Assembly (NCBI GenBank): GCA_963966185.1
Contig: CAWZYM010000271.1
Span: 860,001-924,000, forward strand
Length of the DNA stretch: 64,000 bases
Direction: 5' to 3'
Origin: Rhabditoides inermis
Taxonomy: Eukaryota > Nematoda > Chromadorea > Rhabditida > Rhabditidae
Within the stretch, counting starts at the first letter, position 1. The number at the start of each line of letters is the position of its first letter. The translations under genes were made by a program, and so were the position numbers. The notes under the pieces are model-generated. The model saw nothing but the letters and a program-made list of their open reading frames with translations, ran no database searches and had not been told where the DNA came from. Positions 32,837-46,735 of this stretch are shown in pieces.

Positions 32837-33677
32837 GAACAGTGCAAATCAAAATACCACGTACTGTATGACTTTGCACTAATGCTAACAGGACCTTTAG
32901 ATATCGCTTCTGTCTCAATCGCTCATTTCCGCTGTCTGCACTGTTTCGCTGCGTCAATATGACAGTCATTTCTCTCACCGCGACACTCTTTCAGAAACCG
33001 GTATCCGCTTATTGTCAGGGTCGAGCGGTTTTGCTATGTGTAGGACGACTATGCTATACTGACAAACATCAACGTCGTCAGCCCTTTTCGAGCAAATTTT
33101 GACCAACTTTCACTTTATATGATGAAGAAGAGTAGATTGCTAACAATTTTTAAGGCGAGGGCGCGAGCTTCAAACAGAGTGCGGTGGTCGTAGAAAGTTA
33201 CGATTTCGATTGTGATCGGATCGATCAATACATTAACCAACTGCAGCTCGGGACCGTTCACTGTAATGAAAGATGGGCTCAGCGCTGGCAGTCTGAAAGA
33301 TCATTCAAGTGATCGAGTAAGTGATACATCTACCGTTTTCCCTTCATAGTCCGAGTGTCCTCATCTCATACCAATCGTGTTCATCTTCAGTCGTTTTCAG
33401 TGACAGTACGGAAATCTCCGAATACACAATAAGTACAACTCGTATGAGAGAGAGAGTGCGAAAACTCAAAGAGCGGGGTGCCCAATGCACTTGTATATTC
33501 ATCCAGTACTTGCAAAAATGTATCAAACAACACTTGCGAAATCCTTCGGTCTTCATTAAAGTTCATTACGTATCATTTGATTGCGCCCACATACGAATGC
33601 TCTTTCAGTTACTCCATTGCAGTTTTGGGGTTTTGGCTACGCTCTCGCGCACTCACTCACTCTCTCCACTTACCGTT

Positions 33678-35040
33678 TCCCCCTTTCATACTAATATTTA
33701 CTATGGTGTCTGTCTGTCTGTCTGTCCTTCCGGAGAGATATCTCTTTTCAAAGTCGACTCTAACAACTCATTTTTTCTAGAAAGTTTCTTCAATACCTGA
33801 GAACGCAAAATTCCAAATATCTCGTCAATAGCGATCTCCTGATCATAGTTATCACCTAATCTCTTAACTATGGAGAAAAATTTCAAAATACTTCAATGAG
33901 AACCAAATTTGGAGAGTAGGTGAATCGACCTAGAAAAAGTCGATAGCCGCGATACCAGCTGCCTGTGACCTCATCTTCATGCCCAAATAGGCGAATGTAC
34001 CCAAAATGCACCCAAAATTCATGATCTTCGATTTCTATAAAAAATGAATAAAAGAAGGATCACGTATAATAGATTATGGAAACTGGTTTCCTTTTTTGAA
34101 AAGTCACCAAATATGGCGAATATGATCGACTTTTCGTACAGACGAGATAGAGGGTCCAATTTGTAAACTTAAGCTTTTATGGGCAAAAAAGCCCTTCTGT
34201 CAAAGTTTCAGATCGATCGGACTTTGTCTTCATACAGTATTAGACATTTTCTGAGCGCGCGTTACTTGCTGGGGTCGCGCCCACCGGATTGCTCGCTACC
34301 AACCGCCAGGTCAACCGATCGATAACGAATAGTTGGCATTCGCAATCACTGACCCATATCCACTCAGTTGTGTCTTTTTTGATAGGAATATGTCTAAATA
34401 TAACAAGAATGAATTGAGTCAGTGGAAAAAGACAAAATTTCTATCTTCAACGAATAACTTTGACAAAACGAAACGTTGAAGGTTGAAAGTTAAGTAAAAT
34501 GTTTCTAGACGTCAATAGATAGTGTTTTCTAACGATCAAATCAACCTCAAACTGTTTCAAACTTCTTCACACGTGCGCACAACGTGTTAGGGCGCGCCAG
34601 CCGGCTTCTTTTCTCGAAGTCATTGTAGACGTAATATAGAACTGTGTACTGTATATTTTTTTTCAGTTGAAAGTAAGTTTTGAGTTTATTACCTGTACTC
34701 TTGTACATATTCAGCCTGAAATTCCGCTTTTCGATGCAGTACAGTGTCGAGTGGAAGTGAGGTGAGGTGAGAATCGAGTTCACCTTACATGTCATTTGGC
34801 AAGCACAGGCGATCAAATTATATTTTCAGAACGTGAGAGAGTAGACAGTAGGGAAAGAAGACAGTAGATAAGAGATTAGTACTTTCTGTTAAAAAGTTTT
34901 TACATAACTGTCTCTCGAAAGTCGCAGTGACTACTGCAGATGTGAGAATAGAAGAGTAGACAGAAGGTGCCATAGTACTGTCTCTAGAAAGTTGTTGTCA
35001 CCGATGCAGAGACGTGAGAATAGACAAGAGAAAGACAGAC

Positions 35041-35085
<45 letters not shown>

Positions 35086-35237
35086 GGAGGAGAAGGAGGG
35101 AAGAAAGAGAGTAGGCATAACTGTCTCTCGAAAGTCGCAGTGACTGCTGCAGACGTGAGAGTAGAAGAGTAGACAGAAGGTAACATAGTACTTTTTCTAG
35201 AATGTTGTTGTCACCGCTTGCGAAGACGTGAGATTGG

Positions 35238-35284
<47 letters not shown>

Positions 35285-35850
35285 AGAAAGGAGGGAGAAT
35301 AGGCATAACTGTCTCTCCATAGTCGCAGTGACTGCTGCAGACGTGAGAGTAGAAGAGTAGACAGAAGGTGCCATAGTACTGTCTCTAGAAAATTGTTGTC
35401 ACCGATGCGGAGACGTGAGAATAGACAAGAGAGAGAAAGATGGGGAGAGAGAGAAGGTAGGAGAGAGAAAAGAGGAGAGAGAAGGGAGAGTAGACATAAC
35501 TGTCTTTCGAAAGTCGCAGTGATAGTGATTACTGCAGATGTGAAAGTAAGAGTGGAAGAGGTGACGAAAGGTGGAAGTAGACAGAAGAAAACATAGTAAT
35601 GTCTCTAGAAAGTTTTTGTCACATTGAAAGAAAAAGATGCAGTAGACAAACAAGAGCATAGTATTATTATTGTCTCTAGAAAGTTGACAGTAGACAATAG
35701 AGAATATAATACTGTTTCTAGAGAACATAATACTGAGTGAGAGAGAAAGAGAAAGAGAGAAAGAGATAGGGAGACAGTGGTAGAGGGAGAAGAGAGAGAG
35801 GAGAGATAGGGGAAAGTAGAACTGTGTCGAGGGGAGAGAGAGAGAGAGAA

Positions 35851-35882
<32 letters not shown>

Positions 35883-36368
35883 GCGGGGGGGGGAGGAGGA
35901 AGGAGATAGGATGGAAAGTAGACAGAACAGTGTAGAGGAGAAAGAGATGGGGCGGTGTACATCTGTGAAACATAAAATAGGTGAAAAAGAAGTAGGAGAG
36001 ATAGTTAGAAAAGACAAAAAATTAAGCTACATATACAAAATACAAAGAACTTGAACACTTCAACTACAACCCTTGCGTGTATAGTTCTATGCTCGCAATA
36101 AGTTGCGCGCGGTGGGGTAGATCAGAGGAAGACGGAGAGTCAGCTCTTGGCAATAGCGCGCAAAACAAGAGAGACAGACGGTTATGGCACCGTATTTCGA
36201 ACTGCAAGCGAGGTAGATCGAAAACTATCGCTCTGGCGCAGAGTATATGTTACTTCGCAAGAGTCATTGAAGAGCAATCAACTATCAAACATGCAAGACG
36301 AACTATTCTTCTAATTTCTTTTTCGTATACCTAGTGCGTAGGCGCGCGACAGCGCGCCGGAGCGCTAG
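33678..36368 (+). mobile_element. Non-autonomous Helitron-like element, 2691 bp
   Basis: The 5' terminus is TCCCCCTTTCATACTAAT. The 3' terminus is a GC-rich hairpin (GGCGCGC 36341-36347, loop gaca, GCGCGCC 36352-36358), then ten bases ending in CTAG at 36365-36368. The insertion is between two T residues with no target duplication: segment X1 near 16361 reads accgtt|tcttttgc without it. These are the hallmarks of Helitrons. No Rep or helicase ORF is present. The interior has diverged tandem copies (about 34855-35700) of a 'tgtctctagaaagttgttgtc' module interleaved with GA microsatellites. Confidence 0.85.
34850..35900. repeat. Tandem modules and (GA)n tracts inside the Helitron
   Basis: At least four diverged copies of a roughly 170-bp module ('ctgtctctcgaaagtcgcagtga ... 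agaatagacaagag', shown in part) alternate with GA runs at about 35040-35080, 35240-35280 and 35835-35885. Confidence 0.75.
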
Positions 36369-37127
36369 TCTTTTGCTCTCACCCACTTGTCTTTGTTCTC
36401 ATTTCTAACTCATTTCTAACCATGCGGTGTTCAATTTTATTTAGTCAATTATCAATTTACAAACCCTGCGCGCATCGTACTACTTTCTTCTCTCTCCTCT
36501 CTCATCCTCAAAAAGCGTCTTCTTTGTCAGCAACTAGTCTTATGATAATTTTCATACTCGTCAAGATGTCATAGCATCTGGAATTAGTTCTTGAACTCCT
36601 AACTTCTCAAGCTCTGCTCTGCGTTTTTTTTATGAAATGCCAACATTTTCTTCATATGTACGTGTCTCGTCATAAGTGTTCAGTGATGTCAGCACAAGCG
36701 TACTGTTTTTTTTTTGCGATTTGATCACTTAGCAGCTTCATAGCTCTTTTTTTTGAAGCGCAAGCGCATGAACATGACATTTATTAAAACAGTAACTCTG
36801 ATGCAAATCTGCTAAAAAGAACTGTTCTTGAAAATGAGTCATCAGTTCGAAATCAGTTTTTTTCTAAACAGCTTTTCAACAACAAAAAACACTTGTAGAA
36901 TACAAAAACCAAGCATAGATAAAAGAAACAGAAAACAATACACATAGAAAAAAGTCATTTTTATGCGTTTGCCGTTTCATTAAAAGCACCTATAACAGGC
37001 TTGCACTCAGCTCAGAATTTTTCGTTGAAAACATTATCGTGGATTTTGAACATACTATATACTGAACGAATTGCGCAGCATATTTGTTTTGCCGTTCATA
37101 TCTCTACTCCACAAATCTTCTCACATG

Positions 37128-37203
37128 ACCACGTGGCGTAGTGGTAACATTTTTGCTTAGCAAGCAGCGGGCTGCGGGTTCGATTTTGGGTTCCCACGCA
37201 AAA
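37128..37203 (+). repeat. tRNA-Ala-like sequence, segment X2
   Basis: Paralogue of 18423-18500, with the same A-box, GCTTAGCAAGC arm and B-box. Carried by the segmental duplication; not a convincing functional tRNA. Confidence 0.4.
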
Positions 37204-37927
37204 TTTTGTCAAAATGAAAACATCATTCGACGGGTTCCGATGATTGCCTAACCACGCTAATTGTCTAAACAATTCTAAAATCGCTGAATTCATTTTTTTC
37301 GTGTTTCTCTGTGTTTTGTACATCACATTTATTAAAATTTCTTGAAATCAAAGTCAACATTAACACACAAAAAGAAATTAAAGTCAACATTAACACACAA
37401 ACATAAAAAATTGTAAGTACATATATGTGATTTATATCATCAAAATCAAGAACACAAAAACAATATAAGTAGAAATTAACAACAAAGAATGCAACAATTT
37501 TTCTTAAATGTAGTGGGTTTTTCATTATTGTTTTAACGCGTATTAGAAATTAACCGTGCTTACATCATACTTACAATCTTGCAGAAAAAGATTGAATGCG
37601 CTCGTTACCCCCGGGTGCACCTTGTTGCTAGAGATTTTCCGAAATATTTTTTTTATTAAAAAAGAGCTGTGCTGAACTGCTGATTTGATGACGATTTCGT
37701 GGGATAACTAATGTGGGAAATAAAACTGAGCGTCAGGTGCGATTACAAGCTGATAAGATTCAGAACTCAGAGCCGATTAGATCCTGAGCAGTAGAGCCTT
37801 GATGGAATCTTTACGCAAAATCGCCTTGATAGACTATGGACGACCGACAAGGCAGGTCACAGCGGATTGGCGGAATCTGGCCTGAAAAAGAGTGGACGGT
37901 CCTCTGTCTGTGAGCGTAAACACACAC

Positions 37928-39151
37928 CTACTGCAACACATTTCCGAGCAGGTTTCTGAGGGGCACGCAGGTTCGAATAGTGACCAGAGCCTGACAAAAG
38001 GGCAGCCACGAGTAGACGGCAGCCATCGGACGGACCGCCCACGCACGACTCTGGAACGGAATAGTCATAGGTTGAACGAAACTCAGAAGGATAGTGATAA
38101 AATAGGAAGAAATGCAGAGCTGCTTGAAGAGCATTAGGACAGAAAAGTTTGCATCGATTTCACAATTTTTTTTTGAAGAAAGCAAGTTTTTTTTAACTGA
38201 TCGCTTAAAAAAAACCGCAATTCTACTTTTATAGGTATATATTCTCAACACTCAGATTTCATGTGTAAGACCAGTTTTCAAAACTTAACGATTCTTTTTT
38301 TTTCAATTCAGTGTTTTACTAACAAGGAAGTCGATGTAATTTCGAATGTCTTCACAAATTGGCTGTTAGGGACATGAAACTCACATTGAATTATGACCTT
38401 ATAATTTTTATGTTTCAAGAAACTAATAGGTACTCTATTGACATTTCATTGTCAGGAACTCAAAAGGCAAAGCACACGTACTTAGTTTTGACGTGTGAGT
38501 TGACTACAAAAAATACGAGTGTTCAATTCAATTGAAAAGTTATTCTTTGAGTGTTCGAAATATGAATCAACTCACAGCCGTTATAATCAAAGACTTTGTC
38601 TTGTTTTTGGCTGAGAACTAAGAGTACGGATATATCCTTGTTACTCTTTATGAATAGTGAGATAACCGCGATACCATCGAAAAACAAACTTACCACTCCA
38701 AAAGCGCCAGCGGCTATCACGCAACTCACAGGAAGTGCGATCAGCACGAATGGAATAGACGCCTGCAATAGTCATGGGTCATACGTAGCCTACAGTTTTA
38801 TCCAAATTCCATTCAACCAACGCAGAATATTCATGTCCTGTCTACTTTTTCGTTAAGTATCCACATTCAGTAATCCGTTTTAAACTTGATTGACATCTCC
38901 CGCATCTCCCCATTTCGAAATATGTTTCAATAAATATTGCGGTAGCACACTATTCGATCTACTCACTTTGACGATAATCACTCTGTAGATCCTCGAATGA
39001 ACTATGGATGAGAGAGGGTTCCTCGCAGAATGCTTGCGCAGATGCCGACGGATCTTCCACCCGCAAAACACCTTAAATGATATTTTCGAAATCGAAACGT
39101 TTATAACGCTTTCTTGAGCAGTGCCGCTTTTTGCCAGAAATTGGTTCAGGT

Positions 39152-39200
<49 letters not shown>

Positions 39201-41110
39201 TCTCACCATGAACACGTAGGTGAGCCAGAACTGTGCCATGTACACAATCAGCACCCGCCCGATCTCCGCCTGCAAGATTAATCAGTTTATTGCAGAATTT
39301 TCACACAAAAACATGAGCAATCAAAGATAAATTGACAATATATCTATTCTCATTTGTTAGCATGTTCAAATCATTTTTTGTTGTTGTACACTTCCTAGTG
39401 CCACGGAGCGGTTCAATAGAATTGACCGCGCTGACAGAATGACTGTATCTGTGACCTGCTGCGTACCCTCTTGCCCCTTTTCGACTATTCACAGAGGTAC
39501 CGGAAGGTCTGGGTAATGACCGACTTCGACCGTACATTACAGACAGCCTTCTTGAAAGTTGTGTACACAAGTGGGAAAATGGTGTGTGTTCTCTAGACGC
39601 GATCAGTACGGACTAGTTTCAATTCTGACTCAGTAATGTGCGAGACATTTTTCTCAATTGTGCCCGTTCCTCGTAGTTTTTCCAGTCTCTTTCATGAGAT
39701 AAGCACATGCCAGACAGTGAATCATTTCTATGGTTAATGATTACCTGCAAAAAGTTGAAGAGAGATGGAGAGGGAGAGAAGGGAATAACTACATCTGATA
39801 CTACTTTTACTACACTACTACTACAGTAAAGTATCACTAGGAATAACTGTCGTTGGTAAACTGTTAGACTATGGTGTACATAGCGTCATAATTCTTCTTC
39901 GAACCCCTTTGCAGAGTAATCTCGAGGAAATACCTTTACCTTTAGCTTTTACTGTGACTAAGGGGTATTTTTGTAGTAGGCAAACCAGTAATCATTTTGA
40001 AAAACCACTGTGGTAAGCCATGAGTGAGGCACCTGTCTAGCCATGTCATAATATCTTGTGCAATCGTAGACTCGCGACAGCGGATTACTAACCCGAAAAA
40101 AACTTTCATCTATATATCCTTCTAGACAGCTTTATATATATTGTTTTTCAGCTACTGCAAAACCACCTCCAAGTTGTTGCCGATTAACATCGCGTCACTT
40201 TGGTTTACTCACAAAAAAGGTTCACGAAAACAGACTGATTACGGTTTTAAAAGCAGACTAGCGGACATTGACTAAAACAGTCACATACCGTATCGCCTCC
40301 CAGAAAGTAGATAGGTCCCCGCATGCTCAGCTCGTGAAGGGACCACAGCTGGCGGACCGGACGATTGTTGCGCTGCAAAGGGAACGATTGTTGCGAACCA
40401 CTTCCACATACTCAGTATACTCAGTTACTCAGTATTCCAGTCTATTACTCGAGATGACACGTTTATGCGAAGCATGAAATGCAATTTTGGCATAGGTGTT
40501 TTCCTTTTCTTTGTTTGACTATTCTAGTCACAGAAAACACATATATGGCAACAATAAAAAGACATCAAATGGCAGAATGAAATATCTGCAACACTTTTCC
40601 ACCGTTGATTGCTCCATATGAGTCAGCGTTATAATGGTGAAAACTGTTTGACGCCCGAAAACCGCAGTCATACCGTGGGGAAGATGTCTTGGATGACGAG
40701 AAACAGCGGCGTCCAGATGACGAGGACGAACGAGTAGATGGCAACGAGGAGAAGACACGTGTTCACGCCTTTCAAATAGCGCTTCCTACAACAACGATAC
40801 TGGCGTACAGCCTCTGTTGTGCTCTGTTGCCCGCGCTGTTTTTCGAGTAGCAGAGAGTTCGTGGGTGGTGTGTGTTTGTGATCTCGCTGAACTATGCGCG
40901 CTGCGACTTTTCCGACGACCGCAACCATTATTCCTGCTTAGCAGGACCCACTACAAAATGCGAATCGTTGATGAGGCACTGGCAAAAAACGTGTTTTGTG
41001 TTGTGTTTATTGTATATATTATCCTAATATGCAAATACACTCACCAGCACAGCGACATAAATTGATAGAGGTAGGTGGAGAGAAGGAGAATACCTGCAAG
41101 CTATTACATT

Positions 41111-41198
<88 letters not shown>

Positions 41199-41425
41199 AT
41201 GATAGATATTCACCTGACAGCGAGGTGAATGCAGCCCATATTCCAATGAGGCTCTCATTGAGTTCTTTTCCAAAATATCGGAGTGGTGAGACAGACACGG
41301 ACAAAATGACCGCATCGTCTATTACATAGACCTGTAAAAGAACAAGTTGTTTATCAATGAACTCACGTGTCAATTACACTACAGTTTGTTCAATCAGAAG
41401 ATGTAAGCAAGAGAGAAGAGAAAAT

Positions 41426-41481
<56 letters not shown>

Positions 41482-41909
41482 GAAATGAATACCGTTTGTG
41501 TGAGACCAGAGAGTATGGCATAAATGAGGTCCACTACTCCTTGCACGATGAGTAGAATCTGAAAACAAGTTGTGAGTACTTCAAAATGCTAGGACAACAT
41601 CCAAATCGATTTTGTATCGTCACTCTACGATACAAATACTTTTGTAAACATCTTTCAGTGTCGCGTGGTCATTCACGCTTTCGTGGTTTCCCCTTTCTGA
41701 ATGATGACGTTTCCGATTCAGACACTTTCTTCAAATTAGGCACATTGAGACCCCGTCACCGTAACACTGCCCGCATCACTTTGGGACGATACGTTATGTG
41801 ATACGACTCGACAATTGTTTACTATCGTGTACATAGCGAAATCAGAGCCAATAATCAACAACAGAACAGAAAAATAACGCTTTGAAAATTTCTGATTTGT
41901 TAAAAGAAC

Positions 41910-41958
<49 letters not shown>

Positions 41959-42087
41959 CACCTTCATTCCTGTCATCCTGGTGTCTTTGAGTTCGTATAT
42001 CAACGCAATCATGAATAAATTACTAACAACACCCAAAGTTGACGACAGGTAGTAGTTTGCGACGAACAGAAACACGGAAAAATGCAT
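37928..42087 (-). CDS. Str/Srd-superfamily 7TM chemoreceptor, complete
   Basis: Ten minus-strand exons (41962-42087, 41493-41558, 41214-41331, 41045-41093, 40674-40785, 40289-40372, 39207-39269, 38967-39071, 38694-38762, 37928-38050) join in phase to 304 codons plus TAG. Seven hydrophobic segments are present. Characteristic pieces are VVSNLFMIALI (TM1), LLLVAIYSFVLVIW (TM4), KIRRHLRKHS in the third cytoplasmic loop, then YRVIIVKASIPFVLIALPV (TM6) and SWLPFCQALVTI (TM7). These fit nematode Str/Srd/Srh-type receptors, which sense odorants or pheromones in ciliated neurons. The start at 42087 follows tttttag, so an upstream exon is possible. Four introns begin with a sense-strand CT tract near the donor. 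The last exon is duplicated at 19246-19368. Confidence 0.87.
41111..41195. repeat. (GA)n microsatellite in receptor intron
   Basis: Nearly pure GA tract. In the sense of the minus-strand gene it is (CT)n soon after the donor of the exon at 41214. Confidence 0.95.
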
Positions 42088-45000
42088 CTAAAAACATGTT
42101 TGAATTCACTGAAAAATAAACACAGTAGGCGCAATCACAAAAAGCGGAAGAGCTTTTCGATTTCAAATAGTTGTGAACAGACTTCAAGAGTGTGTGCGAG
42201 TATATAAATAAATATGCATTCACAAACAACACAGAACTTGTAAAATTTGCTGACAGACGTGAGGCGTGATACATACTCACAGTCCCACAAAGAAATATGA
42301 GCGCGAAACGGTATCGTTATGGGCGGGTTTACGGGATAGAGCCTAGCCCTCAGTGCTTTGCTAGAGTGAAAGCGTGTCATGCATTCACGAAAGTTAGACG
42401 CTAGTAAGTAAAAAGAGTTCAGCAGTAATGATTAGAAAATGTTAACGAAAATAAAACGATAACAAAACGACAACAGTTCAGTTGTTTAGACCTACAATTG
42501 AGTAATGAAAAAAATTTGCAAGAAGTGAACTGGTTAACAAATAAATAGATTCGTATAACTAACACTTCGGTTTTTGTTCAAGACAACTTTGCAAACGCGG
42601 AACGAGCCGGATTCATAATGACGTAATTTGTTTGGCATGCTATAAATCGAAATTTACTACAAATGCGAACAACGTTTAATTTTCAGTTTGGATATTTTTG
42701 CTACAAGCATACTGTATTCTTGAATAAAAAATGTGTTGATCTAAAGCTTTCTTTTGTTGTTTACTAGTTATCAAATTTTTTCAAAAGTATTTTCACTCTA
42801 GATTACTATGCTACAACTATGAAACATGAAGATTATCTGCAAACATCGTCATAACACTACACCAAAGTAATTTGGACCAGCTTTGTATTTTGAGAATTGT
42901 TTTCTGCTCGGATTCTCTAGAGATATTTACATCAAAAGCGCACACTTTCGCAATGATCTGTTTTCATCAGAGTGAAATGTTTCTAATGGTAATGGAATAA
43001 AAAAGATATCATAACTGTGTTTTAACACTGTTTTCATCAAGTTTGCCAGTTTGTTTCATTCTTCTTCTAATTGGAGATCCAAATCCAAACAAGCATCACT
43101 AGTACAGGCATTACACGCGGGTGAAACTAAACAAACATGTAGCCACACGGAAGTTAACGTGGAAATACACAGTGACAAAATGTGAATGCCTCGATCACTC
43201 AATCGCGGACACGACTAGCACTAGCGAACCCCGCCTACACAGACCACACCCAATTCACGTGAACAGGAGTCGTTGATTCGCCCTTATAGCTCATTTCCGC
43301 ACTAATAACTACAGTGAAACACACTAATTGACCGATTTTGAACACATACATTTTCACATTTTCACTTTTACAGTGTTAATAGCGAATCTGAAGGCACTTA
43401 GTAAACTGATTGGTTTTTGCAGTTCAAGTTTAGAAAAAGTATTTTATAAGCGTTACGATGTTACAAAAGGCTGCACAAAATACAAAATGTATACTATTGA
43501 AACGATACGTTACGAGTTCTGTAAACATAAACAAACACGGTTAACTTTTTTTGTTAACGTGTGGTCTACGATAACAAAAAAGAGAACATCTTATGATACT
43601 ATGAAAATAAGTAGCTAGAGATATTTTACTCGGTCATTTTGAGGCGATAACAACTGTGTCATGAACGTTATGGAAAACGGTCGGGTCTAATCTTTCCAGT
43701 TACAAACTATATAAGTACAAACTCAAAATCAAATCTGAAAAAGTACAAACACAGTTTCAAAATTTCACCACTTGTATCACATGATGCGACAAAAACTAGC
43801 GAGTTTAGATGCAACAAAATTGGGCACAGACTGCTTATGACATCAAGCCGAGAGCGTATCTTATGAAAGGACACGCATACGCATAAACGCACAAATGAGT
43901 ACACGGTACACCCTTTCTAATGGTTTGGTAAATCGGCTAGGCATGCTAATCAGGTTTGGTTCGCGAGTTCATAGCAGCGATCACTGCACATCGGTTCGTG
44001 ACGTTCACACACTGAGTGAGTACATTGAATCCTAGAATTCCTTCATTTGAACTTCCGGATGGAGGAAAGAAGGATGATGAAAAATGACCTTCAAGAGCAC
44101 TGGGGCGTTTAGCGTTACCAAGCTTTCGAAAAGTTCACATTGAAAAAAGCTGCTTGCACGTAGCGGTTTTTGAACCGGCATTATATGGAATATGAACCTT
44201 GAGTGCACTATGATACATTGAGCTGCCGAACTCTTGTTGACGATATTCGCACAGAGCTCTACTTTTCGAAAAGAGGTATGGCGCACAACTCATTCGGCTC
44301 ACCTAGTTTCGTATGTGCACGTTTTGTGGTGAGCGGGTGCGTAACGAGGAAACGCCGCTTGTTTGCCTTTTTTGTTTGTTTCGTTTTTGCGAGCTCGAGC
44401 AGTGACCAAATATCAAAAACAAACCTTATTAGCGCCACTGAGCCTTCAAAGACGCTATGTTTTGCGAGTTAGTAAATGTTTTCCATTTTGCCACACAACA
44501 TACGCAATGAAAGACAATGTTTCAATAAGAAGGTCGATTTTCTGTTCTTGGAATTCTGATGAACAGTCGATTTGCGTTAACAAAAAAAGTGTGGTCCACA
44601 CATTTATTCATGTGTTTCATTAAAGCTTTCATCTAACTTGTTTTTTTTCATTCCGCACGTAAACTTGCTCTCTGTGGAAAAAAACGATGACAATGATTTG
44701 TCATTTGTCCAACGGTACTTTTTGTCCAAGTCTGCAAAGTTTCAGAAAATATGTTGTGTAATCGTTTCAACACACAACCATGGTGTTGCATTCCCTTGAT
44801 TTTTGTGCGTTTGTGTGTGGTTGCAATGGCGAGACGACCACCCCTCAGCTGACCCAAATCCACGCATGCCCTCCGGCCGTTCGCCCTCTCACCTCCCTCT
44901 CCCCATCTGTCCCTCTCCCATCACCACACTCTCTCACGCGCTCTCGCGCTCTCGACGAGCTAGCGCAAACCGGTTCTCCTGCACTTTGCGCTGCGTGGGC

Positions 45001-46700
45001 AGCGGCTATGATTCGAACATATCCATCTCTCTCTTTCTCTCTCTCTCTCTCTCACACACTATCTCTCTCATCTCTTTTTTCCCCAGCAAGCGGGTTTTGC
45101 GAGAGTACTCCCTCCCTGTCCGATAAGTGAACGGTATTTTGTTTGTTGCGTGTGTGTTTACTGTTTATTCACTTTCAGCACAGCGCCGACATCATTGACA
45201 CCGTCACACTTTAAACTATTCCGAGTCGATCGAAACTCTATAACGTTTCATCCGCCTTTGGTTGACCATCACAGCACTTCCTGGATGGTTTTTCGACTCC
45301 CTCTAGAGTCTAGAGTCCAGAGTGAGTGAGTGAGTGAGGGGCGAGGTGAGAGCGCGCGTCGCTGAGAGAGCGCTGATCGGTTGATCATCGCCGCTGTTCA
45401 AACAATCCTTCCTCTCTCCTTCTTTCCTGCCTATCTATGCGACTTCTGATTCCCACTGACTTCTCTTATCTCCGTGTTATCAGTGTCTATTGCCGTTTCT
45501 CGAAACTCTTCCACACTTTGGATGTTTTGGGATAGAGGTTTGTGTGCGCATTCTCGCTACTTTTTTCGGATTCCGTTTCTGGTTGCTGGCTGGCGTCGTA
45601 CATTCTCTTGTTATATCGCCAGTCTTGGCATCCCTTTCTTGTCTCCATACGATAGCTTCGCGTGGGTTAATAGATCATTTCGCAACAAGACTATGGAAAA
45701 ACTGCCAAGTCGAATCTGTTTCCATTTGAACGTGATACAAACATCGTCAGACCTTTTTTTTCACGTGTTCACTCAATCGAATGAACCTATTTCAATCAGT
45801 GTTGTTTTGTTATATGAGCCTACAACTGGCAAGCTCTAACTGATGCGCTTTCGTATTTCATGTCTCGATTCGTGACTATCGCTATTTTCGCTCTCTATGG
45901 ATTGAGTGCAATCGAGACGATCTCTCTCACACTCCCCACCTCTCTCTCTCTCTCTCTTCGCGCGCGCGCCTATTTCAGCATCCATCTGTTTGTCCCTCTC
46001 GCGCGAAAAGAACGAGGTGCGCCCATTTGCAACACCTTCAGTTGTTTTTTTTTCATTCATTTCCTCTTTTCGAGCATAAAAGTAGCCGGAAGAAAACACA
46101 CGTGTAACGATTTCGCAACACTGCGTTTAGCGGCGCGCGCGCGGTTCCTGTGTCCGTCACTTCTCCTTCTCCTCCTTCTCCTCCTTCTCCTCCTTCTCCT
46201 CCTTCACCTCGTTCAGTCATCGCATAATTTTTCGATACTCGAACTCGAGTTGCATGCTTGTATCTCTCTCTCTCTCTCTCTCTCACTCACTCTCTCACTG
46301 TGGTCGGTCGGTTCCCGCCCCTCGTTCCACTGGTCAACCTCCCCCCCCCCTTTCTTCGCAACTCTACCGGTTCCGGTCAAAGTTCTGTTTTCGCCTTCCG
46401 CCTCCAGCATATACTATATACTGTAGTGCGGTATCGTTTATTATTTTATCTATGTACCGTATACTTTTTTTAAATATCGTATACCCCAGCACACTCGGGC
46501 GGACTGTATAGAAGTGAAACGCGTTTCTTTTTCCACGATTATATGTGTATGATTTCGTCAGTTGGTACATGTTTGATATTGTGACATTGATGTGAACTGT
46601 TCATGTTCTCTGTTCTTCTCTCCTAGAAAACCCGTTCCAGGGTCACTCCCCGAAATCCCGATCTCTTTATCTCTCTCTCTCTCCCGCTTTTTAGCGCCGC
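42088..46700. other. Intergenic region
   Basis: 42.1-44.8 kb is AT-rich with only chance open frames. 44.8-46.7 kb is CT-rich and more GC-rich, with a (TCC/TTC)n stretch at about 46155-46210 and short CT repeats. No coherent exon chain was found on either strand. Promoters for the divergent flanking genes (minus at 42087, plus at 48190) may lie here. Confidence 0.5.
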
Positions 46701-46735
46701 GCTTTTGCGAACTTTATGACGTTATCGTAGATGAA

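Larger units (their letters stand above)
30428..38065. repeat. Duplicated segment X, copy 2
   Basis: Paralogue of 13741-19387, continuing into the Str-like receptor gene. It carries three insertions or replacements not in copy 1: 31769-32341, about 32681-32836, and the Helitron-like element 33678-36368. It lacks the 990-bp inverted-repeat element of copy 1. At 30989-31009 it has a perfect 9-bp hairpin (GATCGGCGC-gaa-GCGCCGATC) of which copy 1 keeps only one arm. Confidence 0.85.
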
